From Absidia repens (Eukaryota > Mucoromycota > Mucoromycetes > Mucorales > Cunninghamellaceae), in contig MCGE01000043.1 in assembly GCA_002105175.1 (NCBI GenBank), positions 248,001 to 312,000 on the forward strand: DNA of 64,000 nucleotides, in the 5' to 3' direction. The notes under the pieces are model-generated. The model was not told the DNA's origin and searched no databases. It saw nothing but the letters and a program-made list of their open reading frames with translations. The translations under genes were made by a program, and so were the position numbers. Shown one piece after another: positions 12,610 through 23,606 of the stretch (the stretch's first letter is position 1; each line of letters opens with the position of its first letter).

Positions 12610-13174
12610 TGTCGTATTTGTCATTTGTCACTAATCATTTCCCACACTATCACACTTGTCATTCCTATACAGGTATAACACACAGCCTCGAGTATCCACT
12701 ACTTAGGCATATACACTTATATCTACAGATAACCAACTTCCCATAGCCTCAAATTACCATTCTTCTACCACATCCACAGTGTAATAGTTGGTGTAGTAGA
12801 GTCAAAGTCAAATAAGTGAGACAAAGTTATATTTTTATTTCAGTAAAATGATGGAACGCTTTTATAATAAAATTGGGGAAATGGTTATTGGAATAATAAA
12901 TTTCTACTACTAATGTATTATTGGATAAGATAGAGATGAGGGAATAAATCATTAGACTGTGATTAGATGATTGAATGATTATTGGTTTACTGACAGATCG
13001 GAATTGAATATGACAGTTAGTGCCTGATCTGAGTGTGACATTTGCTATATTTGATACATTGATTTATAATGTAAATATAGAGGATGACAAATACGACACA
13101 CAGCCTTCCTTTTCCCCATTTTATTCAATAAAAACCATATCTGTTATATCACTTATTTTCTATCAAATATTACA
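12610..13174 (+). mobile_element. Solo LTR, family C, interrupted by a family B LTR
   Basis: Starts TGTCGTATTTGTCATTTGTC and ends ATCAAATATTACA. It matches the uninterrupted copies at 32906-33205 and 56591-56886. The interruption 12780-13098 is flanked by CACAG on both sides, giving the order C then B. Confidence 0.85.
12780..13098 (-). mobile_element. Solo LTR, family B, nested in an LTR C
   Basis: TGTAATAG...AATACGACA ends, 319 bp, with a perfect 5-bp target duplication CACAG (12775-12779 and 13099-13103). A TATAAAAG box and AATAAAA signal are visible on the minus strand, as expected for an LTR promoter and polyadenylation region. Confidence 0.9.
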
Positions 13175-13348
13175 AAGGGAAAGTGGACCTTTTGTGTGTT
13201 TATAATATGGCTGCTCTACAAGAACAAACAGATTCACTTGGAAAAGAAGTCGAAAATGCGTACGGTGTTCTTCATGGACATATCATGAACGGGGAAACCG
13301 GCCTTCGGTCAGTCATTGCAATCACTATCTCAAGAATTGGAACAATGT

Positions 13349-13742
13349 TGTCGCATCATGAAAAATGATGGCATAAAAATAAAACCTGTTCCTGAAGAAA
13401 TTGAAATGCCGATTAGGAACACTGCATGATAAAAATAAATAATCACGCAACATTGTGATGGAAGAAAAGAAAACAATGATTCACTTCACGAAATCATTAG
13501 GTCCCATAAAATAGAATAAAAGAAAATAAAATACCCTTGCAATAACATCAATCAATATCAGAACATCATACGATTATAATAAAGATGATGATGATGATAA
13601 AAAATAATAATGGCAATAAACCAATGTAATATCTATTTCCAATGAAACATAAGATATAGTATATAAAGAGTGGCATTTTATTAATAAAAACCATATACAA
13701 GAATCTCACTTTATTTTTTTTCTTTATATACGCTAATCAACA
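13349..13742 (+). mobile_element. Solo LTR, family D
   Basis: TGTCGCATCATGAAAAATGATGG start. It is shared with 16041-16469 (minus) and 49375-49824. A TATAAAGAG box and AATAAAAACC signal are present. No clean target duplication is visible for this copy. Confidence 0.75.
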
Positions 13743-14346
13743 GTAGTGGTCAAGTCTCTGGTGAAGGGTATCAAATCAAAATCTCTTCGGTTGCAATTAT
13801 ATCCTTGTGTAACTGAATTCATACAAGGCTTCAAAGATATGGATGACATTGATGGCTCTGATTTTGATTCTGGTTCTTCTACAGCAAGCTATACATCTGT
13901 TGATACAAAAAAGCGAACCAAAACTCAGTCTACCGGAACCGTATCCGAAATCAGCATGCTCACTGATTCCATCAAGGAAATGACTATGAACCAAGAAAAA
14001 ATGTATGATGCGCTTATGGGAAATATGATCAAACCAAAACCTGGACCTGAACGTACTCAACAATCGCAGTTCATGAAAAAACTCCTCAACCACCTGCGCC
14101 TGACGTGCATGATCCCAGCAACCTATATCGCTACTTCTGCTACAACTGTAACACTCGTGTACAAAGAGCTGGTCAATGCCCGGAAAATTACAAGTACTGC
14201 GGAAAAGATCATCCTCATTATGTGTGTGACATCCATCCTCCAAATGTTGAAAGGAAGAAACAGAATCAAGGTCCTGCCGTTAGTGCAAATTTATGTCAAA
14301 TGAATGATCAAAAACCTTTGGATGCTTTTGTGTTAACAAGAAAGGC

Positions 14347-14787
14347 TGTTGAATGTAGTGTTTGTAATAATAAAAAAATAAAGACGTAAGAAAATAAGTG
14401 AGATTCTTTGTTATCTTTATTTTAGATTTATGTTGATTATTGATAATAAAAATAAAAATAAAATACTAGAGACTATTTATACAAAATAAAAATGAAATAT
14501 CGTTTAAGACCGGGTAATCTATGATATTGGTTATTTGATCATGATTGGTGTTAATACAATTGGAACTAGTAAGAAAACTTTTTCATTGGTTTTCTTATAA
14601 GGATTATAAATCATATCATAATGATTACAAATAAAAATAATCATGATTCTGTAAGTGTATGTTCATATCTTATGTAGAGATCATTGGTTTGGTTTTGAAA
14701 TGGATAAATGATTAATTGGTACCTGAATTTATTCAAATGCCGCTCTGCTGATTATTCAGGCAGAACATTTTTATTCATGATACGACA
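14347..14787 (-). mobile_element. Solo LTR, family E
   Basis: 441 bp, ends TGTTGAATG and ATACGACA, perfect AAGGC target duplication (14342-14346, 14788-14792). The sense strand is minus (TATAAATAG and AATAAAG in LTR order). The second copy is at 35831-39189. Confidence 0.9.
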
Positions 14788-15051
14788 AAGGCTCACGAGA
14801 TGGAACAAGAATCGATCGCTCCCAAAAGCAAAAAAGTGAAAATTCAAGGCAAATCAAAGGCTCCCATTCATCCAATTGCTCGCGTTCCCTTGGTGCCTAC
14901 GGATATACTGAATGCTCCTGTGTTTCCGGTTTCTATTGCCCAAATGGCGGATTGGAGTCAAACGATGCGCACTTCTCTGAAAGATGGACTCACAAAACAT
15001 TATCGTCAGAAACCCTTTCATTTTGGATCCAGAATTTGGGACCACTATTAG

Positions 15052-15825
15052 ATTCACCTTCATCTTAGTTTAGTATTGGTTGTCATTGTTATAATTACTA
15101 CTGAATAAACTTTGTCTTGCCTTTTTCTACTATTTTTTGATTGTCTTACCAAATGTATATACAGAGGCTTATTATAAGCAGAAACATACTGTACAACGCG
15201 TGTGTGTCCGTACAACAACAACAAAAAAATAGAACGAATGGCACTTTTTATTGTACAAATAATAAATAAAAATACATAAACTAATCCTCAATTGCAAGTC
15301 TTACAATCTACATCTACATCTACTAACTACGCTTGATATGGGAGCGGGAACGAGCAAAAAAACAGGACCTTGTTTTCTGTATAATATTTTACAGTTTTCG
15401 CGGTGTTTTACAAAATAAATGCACATATCATTTTCCTTTTAGTACATCAGATACGTTTCAAATCCTAGGCCAGCCAGCCAAAGTCTTCTTTTTTTTTTTG
15501 AAGGCTGGTAAGTTTTTCTTTTTTTTATAAAAAAAAAAAAAAAAAAAAAAACTGATGTACACGTTTTGTTCTTAAAGGTCTGAATTATCATGTTTATACA
15601 TTGTTTAAAAAACCATCAGCTTTCTAGGGTCATGCCTAATATTTGACATTATAAGTGAGCCACACCATATCTCATCTAATAATACCTTAGTAGTAGAAAT
15701 TTATGATTCCAATAACCGCTTCCCCCAATTTTATTATCAAAGCCTTCCATCATTTTACTAAAATAAAAATATACAGTAACTTTGTCGCAATTATTTGATT
15801 CATCTTCTACTATGCCCACATTACA
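15052..15825. other. Non-coding, with a partial family B LTR at about 15675-15825
   Basis: 15052-15674 shows no gene. It holds a 3'UTR-like stretch with AATAAA near 15104 and a small inverted repeat (GTACATCAG near 15438, CTGATGTAC near 15551) around T and A runs. From about 15675 the 3' half of a family B LTR follows on the plus strand, ending CACATTACA. Confidence 0.55.
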
Positions 15826-16040
15826 GAGAGGAAGCATCCAATAATCTCCGAGACCACCATCGCTGGTAGGTTTGCAGAGAGAAGAGTAGCTGACAGATGG
15901 CTTGAAGGTCTTTGTGATAAATTGGTAAATGATGGATCGAAGTTGGGTGTAGAAGCACTACCAGACAAAGTTGATACCATATTTTCGATAGGATCAGCGT
16001 GTTGGCTATAGTAGTCCGTCCCCGGATTGACAGATGTTGC

Positions 16041-16469
16041 TGTAAAATAGCGTATAAAAAAAACAAAAAAATAAAAAGTAGAAAATAAAAAGTGGGACAG
16101 GTAGAATTAAGTGAGATTCTTGTATATGGTTTTTATTAATAAAAATGTCACTCTTTATATACTATATCTTATGTTTCATTGGAAATAGATATTACATGGG
16201 TTTATTGTTATTATTATTTTTTATCATGATCATCATCTTTATTATAATCGTATGATGTTCTGATATTGATTGATGTTATTGCAAGGGTATTTTATTTTCT
16301 TTTATTCTATTTTATGAGACCTAATGATTTCATGAAGTGAATCATTATTTTCTTTTTCATCACAATGTTGCGTGATTATTTATTTTTATCATGCAGTGTT
16401 CCTAATCGGAATTTCAATTTCTTCAGGAACAGGTTTTATTTTTATGCCATCATTTTTCACGATGCGACA
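16041..16469 (-). mobile_element. Solo LTR, family D, inside the LINE relic
   Basis: TGTAAAATAG...GATGCGACA, 429 bp, perfect GTTGC target duplication (16036-16040, 16470-16474). Confidence 0.9.
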
Positions 16470-16891
16470 GTTGCATGCATTCGAAATATTGGTGACAAAG
16501 TTGATTGCTGATATGGTTTCGTTGTGCCGGTGATTGGATCATATTGAAACCCAAATTGCGGAGTGGTACTGAGGAATGTCGATCAAACCATTTTGTGATC
16601 CCATGAAGTCTAAAGAAGTCCGGTCAGCCAGTAAGAGGCCGTCCAGAGAGTGAAAAGGCTTCCGTTTTGGCGACGTTGAGTTTGGCGTTGGAGACTTGAC
16701 CATATCTAGTAAAATGATCCATGAGTTTGTCAAAGTCTTGGTGATTGTCCAGTAAAACACAAATGTCATCCGCATAGGCCAGTAGTTTGATTGTTGAGCC
16801 GGTATGAGGAGGATGATAGCCTTGAAAGGTAGGGTCGTGAAGGATAGACAAAAGGAAGGGTTTCATGGACAGATTGAAGAGTAGAGGAGAG

Positions 16892-17160
16892 TGTAATGTT
16901 TGGTAGTAGAGAGATAGTCAAATAAGTGAGACAAAGTTATATTTTTATTTTAGTAAAATGATGGAAGGCTTTTATAATAAAACTGGGGAAGCGGTTATTG
17001 GAATTATAAATTTCTACTACTAATATATTATTGGATAAGATAGAGATGAGGGATTAGATGATTGAATGATTATTGGTGTACTGACAGTTAGTGCCTGATC
17101 TGAGTCTTATATTTGATAGATTGATTTATAATGTAAATATAGAGGATGACAAATACGACA
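16892..17160 (-). mobile_element. Solo LTR, family B, internally shortened
   Basis: Starts TGTAATGTTTGG and ends AATACGACA. About 50 bp shorter than full copies. The flanks do not match because a second LTR-like sequence abuts at 17161. Confidence 0.8.
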
Positions 17161-17428
17161 GGCATTACTGTATGCCTATTGCATAATACATTTGTCTAAT
17201 TGTATATTTTAGTATTCTATATATCTAGTCACGCCTAGTCTTCTCCATTACTATATATACATACTTCTACTGTTCATTATTATTGTAAGCTTCATTCAAG
17301 AATAGTCATGCTAATCTACATTGTTCTAATCACCCCTGACGTGCACACCTATCACTATAGGTGCAAGTACACATTCCCCAGTTTATTTTTTTATAAACCT
17401 TGACACACTTTAGCATCACAATTTATCA
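17161..17428. repeat. LTR-like repeat, family F
   Basis: Shares GGCATTACTGTATGCC, ATATATACATACTT and the palindrome-like CACCTATCACTATAGGTG with the inverted copy at 48463-48705. The orientation and exact ends are uncertain. Confidence 0.6.
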
Positions 17429-17944
17429 GGGATATACAGTAGGTCGCCAGTTGCGGAGATTGATGATATCCCCTTTCTTCGGGAGTAGACGTACATTGAT
17501 TTGTTGCCAGGATGACGGGAACACACCTAGATCGAGAGCTTGATTGTATACTTGTAGGCATAGAGAATGGAGTCGAGGTAGAGAGAAGAGAAGTGAAAGA
17601 AAAGGGTATCCAAAACCATCTTCCCCCGGGCGGCTGGTTTGGTTTACTCGCATGGCTTGTGCTTGTAGGTCCGCCATAGTAATTGGTCGGGTGAGCCGGT
17701 GATGGTCTTGTTCGGTGAGGCGTGAGGGGATTGTTGCTGAGTCCAAAAAGTCGTCAATCTGTCTGTCGTCCGCCGGTTCGGCCGTGTACAAGTTTTGGTA
17801 GAAATCCCTGGTGATATCAGGAAGGGAAGCTGGATCGTCCGAAATTGTGTTGTTGCCTTCTGCTGTGGTAGATAATGAGGGCATGTATTGTTGGTTTGTG
17901 CGGGTCGTGAGGAAGAAAAAGAAAGCACGGCCATTAATAATTTA

Positions 17945-18373
17945 ATTGGAAATCCCGCCTTTTGCTCAACGTATTTTTTTGGGGATTGCTCCGTTTCAAA
18001 GTGTGATGAATACGAGACTTAATAAAGTAACTTTATTATAAAAAATAATAATGAGGAAGAAACCGGAAAACCCCAGTGGGTAAAAAAATCATAGTCCAGT
18101 AATTAGATTCTACAAAGTCTAATTTCAGTACTAATAAAAAAAAATCTACATACTAGCTATCAGTGTTGTGATAATTAAAATCCCGTTCAGGTACAAAAAT
18201 AAAAATAGATTTTATGTGTCAAATGTGGGAGCGCCCACATTTACTATTTTTTTTTTATTTTCACTTTTTACTTCCAACACCTAATAAACACCACACAGAG
18301 ATTCCAGAGAAAAACATTTCTGGGATTTTCTCTGACGGCTCTGAGAAAATCTCTGAAATGGAACAATCCCCTT
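17945..18373. other. Unassigned AT-rich stretch
   Basis: No ORF of interest. It contains a small hairpin AAATGTGGG-AGCG-CCCACATTT near 18219-18241 and imperfect repeats of CTCTGA/TCAGAG near 18297-18360. Confidence 0.45.
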
Positions 18374-18692
18374 TGTCGTATTTGTCATCCTCTATATCTA
18401 CATTATAAATCAATCTATCAAATATAGTAAATGTCAGACTCAGATCAGGCACTAACTGTCGTATTCAATCCCGATCTGTCAGTACACCAATAATCATTCA
18501 ATCATCTAATCACAGTCCAATGATTTAATCCCTCATCTCTACCTTATCCAATAATATATTAGTAGTAGAAATTTATTATTCCAACAACCGCTTCCCCAAT
18601 TTTATTATAAAAGCCTTCCATCATTTTACTGAAATAAAGATATAACTTTATCTCACTTATTTGACTCGTTTTCTACTACACCAACTATTACA
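18374..18692 (+). mobile_element. Solo LTR, family B
   Basis: TGTCGTATTTGTC...CCAACTATTACA, 319 bp. Flanks CCCTT and CCGTT differ at one base, fitting a decayed target duplication. Confidence 0.85.
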
Positions 18693-18857
18693 CCGTTATA
18701 GAATAGATCGATTATTAACCTTTGATATTAATTGTAGACCATGTGAAATATAGCCAGTGTAAGAATATGTTAGCGAGTGACAAGGTACAATTGTTGGGTC
18801 GTGCTGGATACCTGCGTACTTGATATGTGTGGATGATGACATATGACAAATACGACA
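18693..18857 (-). mobile_element. Truncated LTR, family G
   Basis: Reverse complement starts TGTCGTATTTGTCATATGTC and matches the first half of the LTRs at 22592 and 32308 (AACAATTGTACCTTGTCACT). A short ORF tail (ending DPDRYQKFKI, stop near 18943) follows and is unassigned. Confidence 0.75.
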
Positions 18858-19663
18858 ACAAACTAGCAGCATTGGATGATACTGAGATCGTTGAGGAAGA
18901 CTCTGTGTTGGATCCTGACAGATATCAAAAATTCAAAATATAGTACAATCAGTCATACAGTACGTACATTATTGTATAATAGGGAAAAACTACAATACAG
19001 CAGCTTGATAACCAAACAGAAGTTTGCAATCACAATGATACTGTAAAGAGAAGACAATATATACTGTAAAAAATATATTTTTTTATTCATTGAAATACAT
19101 ATAAATGATAATAAACGCATAGAACTAAATACGTGTGGATGGGGATAAAAATAATAATAATATAATAATAATAAGAAAAGAAGAGGGCAGTAAAAAAAGA
19201 AATATATACAAAGACACCGATAGAGAGAGAGACATATATACAAAGACACCGATAAAGAGAGAGAGACATATATACAGAGACGGAGAGAGAGGAAGAGATA
19301 TATACAGAGGACAATAAAGCAGAGAGATATGTACAAGGATAAGATATAAGAGGACGGATAAAATATAGGCACTGACATTGGTTGTTGTTTTTTTTGGTTT
19401 TTTGTTGCTTTTTTTGATTTTTTTGTTTTTTTTCGTGCACGGAGCTTTTGTACTGATAGTTGGGATAATTCATATGGATATATATAAGGAGGGTATATGG
19501 TGTCGAGTGCTGAACGTGATGGTGAATTGGTGGATAATCGGAATTGTTGGTGTTGGGTATATAAAGGGACAGGGTATATCTAAATGAAAAACAAAAAAGA
19601 ATGAGCAAACATATTATATCCATTCGTTCCTGTTATTTTTCATTGTCAGACTTACCATCGTCG

Positions 19664-20065
19664 TCAGGGTATATTGACCTCCTGGCCGTTTGGAAGGCCG
19701 TTGCTGCTGGCATAAATATATACAATCACCTGGGCCGCCGCTGCCATTTCCGTTCCGGTACCAACTCCACATCCACCTACCTTACTTGTGGGCCAAGATG
19801 TCCCATAGCAAATGCAGCCCCATCCTATCATCTCCTCCTGCGTCCCTTGCCACCTTGATCCCGCCCTCCTTTGATCCACACCACCACAATCACTTTCTTC
19901 CTCCACACCTTTTTTTCCCATTCGCTGCCCTGTAAAAAAAAATTCCATCGTTGTCTTACCTTTTCGATACCTTCTATCATTCAAGTCAAGTAGCATACCT
20001 CCCATTGCCAAAGTCATAAACCAGCAGAATCCAAATATCTTTCTTTTTGAAACAAATCCCACCAA
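19664..20065 (-). CDS. Gly-rich 3' coding block of the left-arm gene (function not recognised)
   Basis: On the minus strand an open frame contains FWFMTLAMGG-like hydrophobic sequence (here CWFMTLAMGG), LNDRRYRKGKTTMEFFFTG, GKKGVEEESDCGGVDQ and a Gly-rich end (VGGCGVGTG). The right arm encodes the same block at 25548-25955 with mostly conservative changes. GTAAGACAACG...TTTTTTTTACAG inside it resembles a short intron (RKG|KTT), so the true exon limits are uncertain. It probably belongs to the same transcript as the membrane ORF upstream, because GT...TACTAAC...AG signals join them in both arms. No family match is known to me. Confidence 0.45.
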   Translation of the reverse strand: MVGFVSKRKIFGFCWFMTLAMGGMLLDLNDRRYRKGKTTMEFFFTGQRMGKKGVEEESDCGGVDQRRAGSRWQGTQEEMIGWGCICYGTSWPTSKVGGCGVGTGTEMAAAAQVIVYIYASSNGLPNGQEVNIP

Positions 20066-21030
20066 GCACCCAGATCATTTTCGAGTCCAATGGAGACATA
20101 CGTGGTAGAAATTCTAAATCGACCATGGGGTCTCGTTCACAGAAATAAAAATGTGATTAGTATTATTTTCTTTCATCAATGCAACTATCGTGTTTTGATT
20201 TTACCTTTGAAATTTCCAAGCTCCAAAGGTGCAAAAAAGTAGGAAGGGCGAGTCTACATGAATCAGGATTCTCGGTATCCAAAAATTAAAAAGTGATTAG
20301 CAATCTTCCTTTTATTCAATATATGTCTGCCGTTTATTGATCTTACCATTACATTGCACACCAAGTAGCAGACCAAGGAAGAGATACAGTACTAAAGACA
20401 ATCATTGATCTCAGTGACAATGACAAAACATAAATGGTGATTAGTATTGTTCTTTAAGAAGGGACAGTGCTGGATCTTTTTTGATTTTACCTTTTCCAAG
20501 TATCCAAGATTCACCTTATACAGTACACTAACACAACAAAAAAGTGATTGAGTGTCTGTCCATCATAATTTTCGTTGTTATGTATTATATATACATTACC
20601 TTTTTTTTCTGATTCCGTAGCTCAATTTGTTTGATCATAATGGTTTAAAAAGACAACAAGTAGTTAGTAATGTATTTGAAAACATATCAAGTCTTTTCTA
20701 TTTGAATCTTACCGGCCAAAACATGGAGACTTCCAAACCACACTTAACAATGAAAGGGGGGGAGATCTAAGCAGAATTTGTTTTAAGAAAGAAAGACAAG
20801 GGGAGCCAACTGATGCATGGCCAAAGAACGGAAGAGATGCCACCTAACCCTACAGATAAAAGAAAAGAAAAAATAGTACACCAACGAAATCTTTCATTAC
20901 ATGACTTCGAAATAACAAAAAAAGAATATGACATCTAAAAGCCACCACGATGATGCTTCACTCAGGAATCAAAGGACCAAGACAACAAGAAACAGCCAAA
21001 GAATGGTAGAAAGAAGATAGTAGGACAAAA

Positions 21031-21138
21031 CTACATCCGCCATGGAACATCCAGAAAGTAAGGCAAAGTTTCAGTAGAGCCGCCCGGCCACGGAGCATTC
21101 AGCTTCCTCGGCCCCAAACAACGACCGCCCCGACGTGC
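21031..21138 (-). CDS. Small conserved exon-like ORF of the left-arm gene (35 codons plus stop)
   Basis: After an ATATTGTAG acceptor an open frame reads ARRGGRCLGPRKLNAPWPGG and on to a TAG. The right-arm copy (24385-24492) differs by one base in 108, making this the best-conserved block of the arms. The upstream ORF already ends in a TGA before its GTAAC donor, so whether this is coding or a conserved untranslated exon is open. Confidence 0.4.
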   Translation of the reverse strand, partial: ARRGGRCLGPRKLNAPWPGGSTETLPYFLDVPWRM

Positions 21139-21219
21139 CTACAATATAAAAAAAGGAGAGTCAATATTGTGTTTTTTGATGTTCAATTTCTAAGCAATTA
21201 AAGTACTACGTGTTACCTT

Positions 21220-21904
21220 TCAGTCGTCAAAAGACAAGGTCTTGAAGAGACTGACCAAGTCTTGTTCTCTCATGGCGCATGGCATAGACCTACAAGGGCC
21301 GTAGGTCTCGGTGTCAATTGCCATGCTTTCCATGCGCCCCGTGGTGTCGATGTGGTGATTGTAGCGGGTGATATCCTGACGTGTCAGACGGGGACGACGC
21401 CAGGAGTGCATACGGGTGATGGTGGGGGGGCGCATAGAAAACGTCGGAGCAGTCCAAATCCCGAAGGGAGTCCAGCAGCACGGCCAAAGAAGCATTCCAA
21501 ACGAAGGAACGGGGAGCAACCGAAGAGAACAACCAAGCCACTGGCCACACCAGGAGGCGGCAAGCAACGGAAACAACAAACCGGAGCAAAAACCAGGGCA
21601 GAGCAAGCAAACGTTTCCAATTCCTCGAAAGGAAATATTGGCACTCCGTGCCAAGCACAAAGGTCCAACCCCAGAGCAAACAAGCCAAGCGCCACACGAT
21701 CGGCTCCGACGCCGGCATCAACGCAACAGAGGTGAACACACCGGCCAACACGGCCAACACCAGGACCAGCGAAATGTACCACAGGTACCGCGACCGGCAA
21801 AGCAAGATCATCGCGGGGGTCGTCATGACCACCAAAAGGATGTAGCCCGAAGCATACAAGGACAGGTAAGAGAGAAGGAGAAGAGCGTAAAAGAGAATGA
21901 GCAT
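21220..21904 (-). CDS. Predicted four-helix membrane protein, left-arm copy, one frameshift
   Basis: Starts MLILFYALLLLSYLSLYASG and has about four hydrophobic helices: residues 1-32, 36-62, 68-84 and 95-128 by eye, the last around LPWFLLRFVVSVACRLLVW. A soluble basic tail of about 80 residues follows (MHSWRRPRLTRQDITRYNHH) and ends QDLVSLFKTLSFDD. A run of seven C at 21424-21430 (six in the right arm) shifts the frame before the tail. Differences from the right-arm copy in this frame are mostly conservative (I/L, V/I, S/T), while the opposite-strand frame is not conserved, which supports this strand as coding. Family not recognised. It could be part of an undescribed mobile element or a duplicated host gene. 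Confidence 0.55.
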
Positions 21905-22150
21905 CGTGGTAATGTAGAAAGTAAGAAAAAAAAGTAAATCGCTGGGAGAATCGCTGGAAAGTAAAAAAAAAGAAAAAGAAAATACGCAAAGAAAACTAAA
22001 AAAACAAACACTTGGAGGGGAAAAGAAAAAAGAAAAAGGAATAAAAAAAATTGGACGTGTTTTTATCATTGACAGGGGGTCGAAAATTTTCGAGTCTGCC
22101 GTTCATTGAGTCGGGGTTTTCGCGGACCGTGTTTTTTCGAGTTCGCCAAA

Positions 22151-22591
22151 AAAAAAGCATGTACGCGTCTTTGGCGCCCGCGGTTCTTTGGATCGGGAGT
22201 TCAATTCAAATGAATATTTTTTCCAGAATTGCCCTAAGTCAGAAACTTTAGACTTTTTCTTCAAGCATTGAGTTGATGGTGAGCTTGGATTAATGACCGC
22301 AACTTTCTTCTGGGGTCATTTTGACGTTCGTCGTAAAAGAGTGTCATTAGCTTAGCTTAGTGTTAGTTGTCATGATTTATGTTCTATATATCAAAAATAA
22401 ACACGTGTTGTCCCCCTTCCTTTCTCTTCTAAATAAAATCCTAATTTTCACTCCCTTAAAATGAAAATTGCTTCTTTTTTTTTTGTTACTGAGATTATGT
22501 TATGAACTGCATTAGGTTTTTGTGCATGTTTATCAGAGTTCTTGAATGAAGGACGCGAAGTTACTTAGGAGCATGCTCAAACATTTCGAGC
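22151..22591. other. Central spacer between the inverted arms
   Basis: The original spacer is short, about 440 bp, before an LTR inserted at 22592. It would contain the divergent promoters of both gene copies. No ORF was seen. Confidence 0.5.
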
Positions 22592-23357
22592 TGTCGTATT
22601 TGTCATTTGTCATCATCCACATATATCAGATACGCGATTACCCATCGCGTCCCAACAATTGTACCTTGTCACTCACCAGCATATCCTCACACTGGCTACG
22701 TTTCTGTCATGAATAAAGTTCATACTCCGTTCCTTTCTTTGTCCTTCCTTTGTCACCCTTTGTCTTCTCAGTTCCCTCACCCCTTGTCTTCTCAGTTCCC
22801 GCATCCTTTGTCTTCTCAGTTCCCGCATCTCCTGAAGTGCTCAGCACTTATTAGTTTAGTATAAATAACCCCCATCTCCCCGCTCTAGTTTAGTTTTCGT
22901 TATCTGTTATCCTGTCTTTGCAATATTTTATCAATAAACCTCTTACTCCCTCTCCGTCTTCGTGTTTATACTTTTACTGATTCCATCGCATCAGTATAAG
23001 TAGATCTTCTTGAAACTTTACCAAGCTATTCTCCCGTCTGTTCTGTTTGTCCTGGAAGTATTAATTCAACCTCCGTCCTGTCCGTACTACGTTCCTGACC
23101 GTTTCACTTGGTCTACAATCAAGATCAAAGATCAATCATCCATCTATTCCATAATACACTATTTTATTCCCTCATCTCGAAGAACTCTACCAATAATCCA
23201 TTATCATCTATAATCATCTATCATCATAGAAATTTATTATTCCAACATCCGTTTCCCCTAACTTTTACTATAAAAACCCACTGTCATTTTATTTAATAAA
23301 AAATCATATCTGTTATATCACTTACTTGATTGACTTTACCATACTCAAATTATTACA
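22592..23357 (+). mobile_element. Solo LTR, family G, interrupted by LTR H
   Basis: TGTCGTATTTGTCATTTGTC...CAAATTATTACA with perfect CGAGC duplications (22587-22591, 23358-23362). The insertion 22705-23100 has its own GTTTC duplication. Confidence 0.9.
22705..23100 (+). mobile_element. Solo LTR, family H, nested in LTR G
   Basis: 396 bp flanked by GTTTC (22700-22704, 23101-23105). Starts TGTCATGAATAAAG and ends GTTCCTGACC, so the usual CA end is CC here. It contains three tandem copies of a TTTGTCTTCTCAGTTCCC-like unit near 22757-22831 and TATAAATAACC/AATAAACC signals. Confidence 0.85.
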
Positions 23358-23606
23358 CGAGCCCTTCCGTGCATGGACTTCAAACCGCGACGAATGAGCG
23401 GAGAACGCGGTATTTTCGGTGACCGTGTTATTTTTTTTTTCAATTCGTTTCAAATAAAACCACATCGATTTTTTCCCTTTTTTCTTTTCTTTTTCTCCAA
23501 GTGTTTTTTTTTTTTAGTTTCTTGACGTATTTTCTTTTATTTTCCAGCGATTCTTCCAGCGATTGACTTTTTTTATTACATTCAGCGATTTATTTTTTCC
23601 ATTACC

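Larger units (their letters stand above)
13209..15051 (+). pseudogene. Retrotransposon gag-like ORF relic, split by two solo LTRs
   Basis: Pieces 13209-13348, about 13743-14346 and 14788-15051 read as one protein once the LTRs at 13349-13742 and 14347-14787 are removed. Over the second LTR (duplication AAGGC) the frame rejoins exactly. It begins MAALQEQTDSL and carries an acidic Ser-rich stretch and a cysteine/histidine cluster (CYNC, then CPENYKYCGKDHPHYVC) like gag zinc knuckles. It ends in a basic, Pro-rich tail (KPFHFGSRIWDHY). A one-base deletion in the A run at about 14073-14078 shifts the frame before the zinc region. No protease or polymerase follows. The gag call rests on the knuckle, the layout and the setting; the clade is not clear. 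Confidence 0.55.
15826..17944 (-). pseudogene. LINE-type (non-LTR) reverse transcriptase fragments
   Basis: Read on the minus strand, 17944-17429 gives the N-terminal RT part (SLPDITRDFYQNLYTAEPAD, then VRLLPKKGDIINLRNWRP). The part from 16891 to 16470 gives the palm (SPLLFNLSMKPFLLSIL and the catalytic LLAYADDICVLL), and 16040-15826 gives a thumb-like tail (LSIRGRTTIANTLILSKIWY). Around 100 residues between NWRP and SPLLF are missing where LTRs B and F sit, and frames shift several times. No endonuclease or RNase H was recognised. This is a dead copy, with the clade not assigned. Confidence 0.8.
18950..22150 (-). repeat. Left arm of a head-to-head inverted repeat of about 3.2 kb
   Basis: Reverse complement aligns with 23370-26790 along nearly its whole length, including coding blocks, intron sequences and the 3' TATATA/CTCTCT-rich tail near 19190-19320. 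Similarity is high over the gene (one mismatch in the 108-nt block at 21031-21138) and weaker at the outer edge (below about 19080) and in the promoter. Each arm carries one copy of an unrecognised multi-exon gene pointing away from the centre. Arm ends were set by eye. Confidence 0.85.

Noticed and set aside
16892..17428. LTRs B and F as the two LTRs of one element
   Set aside because: The sequences are unrelated and directly adjacent, with no internal region.
19087..19623. Serine/tyrosine/leucine-rich minus-strand ORFs of 141-178 residues
   Set aside because: They come from a TATATA/CTCTCT low-complexity stretch in the 3' tail of the left arm and are not conserved in frame with the right arm.
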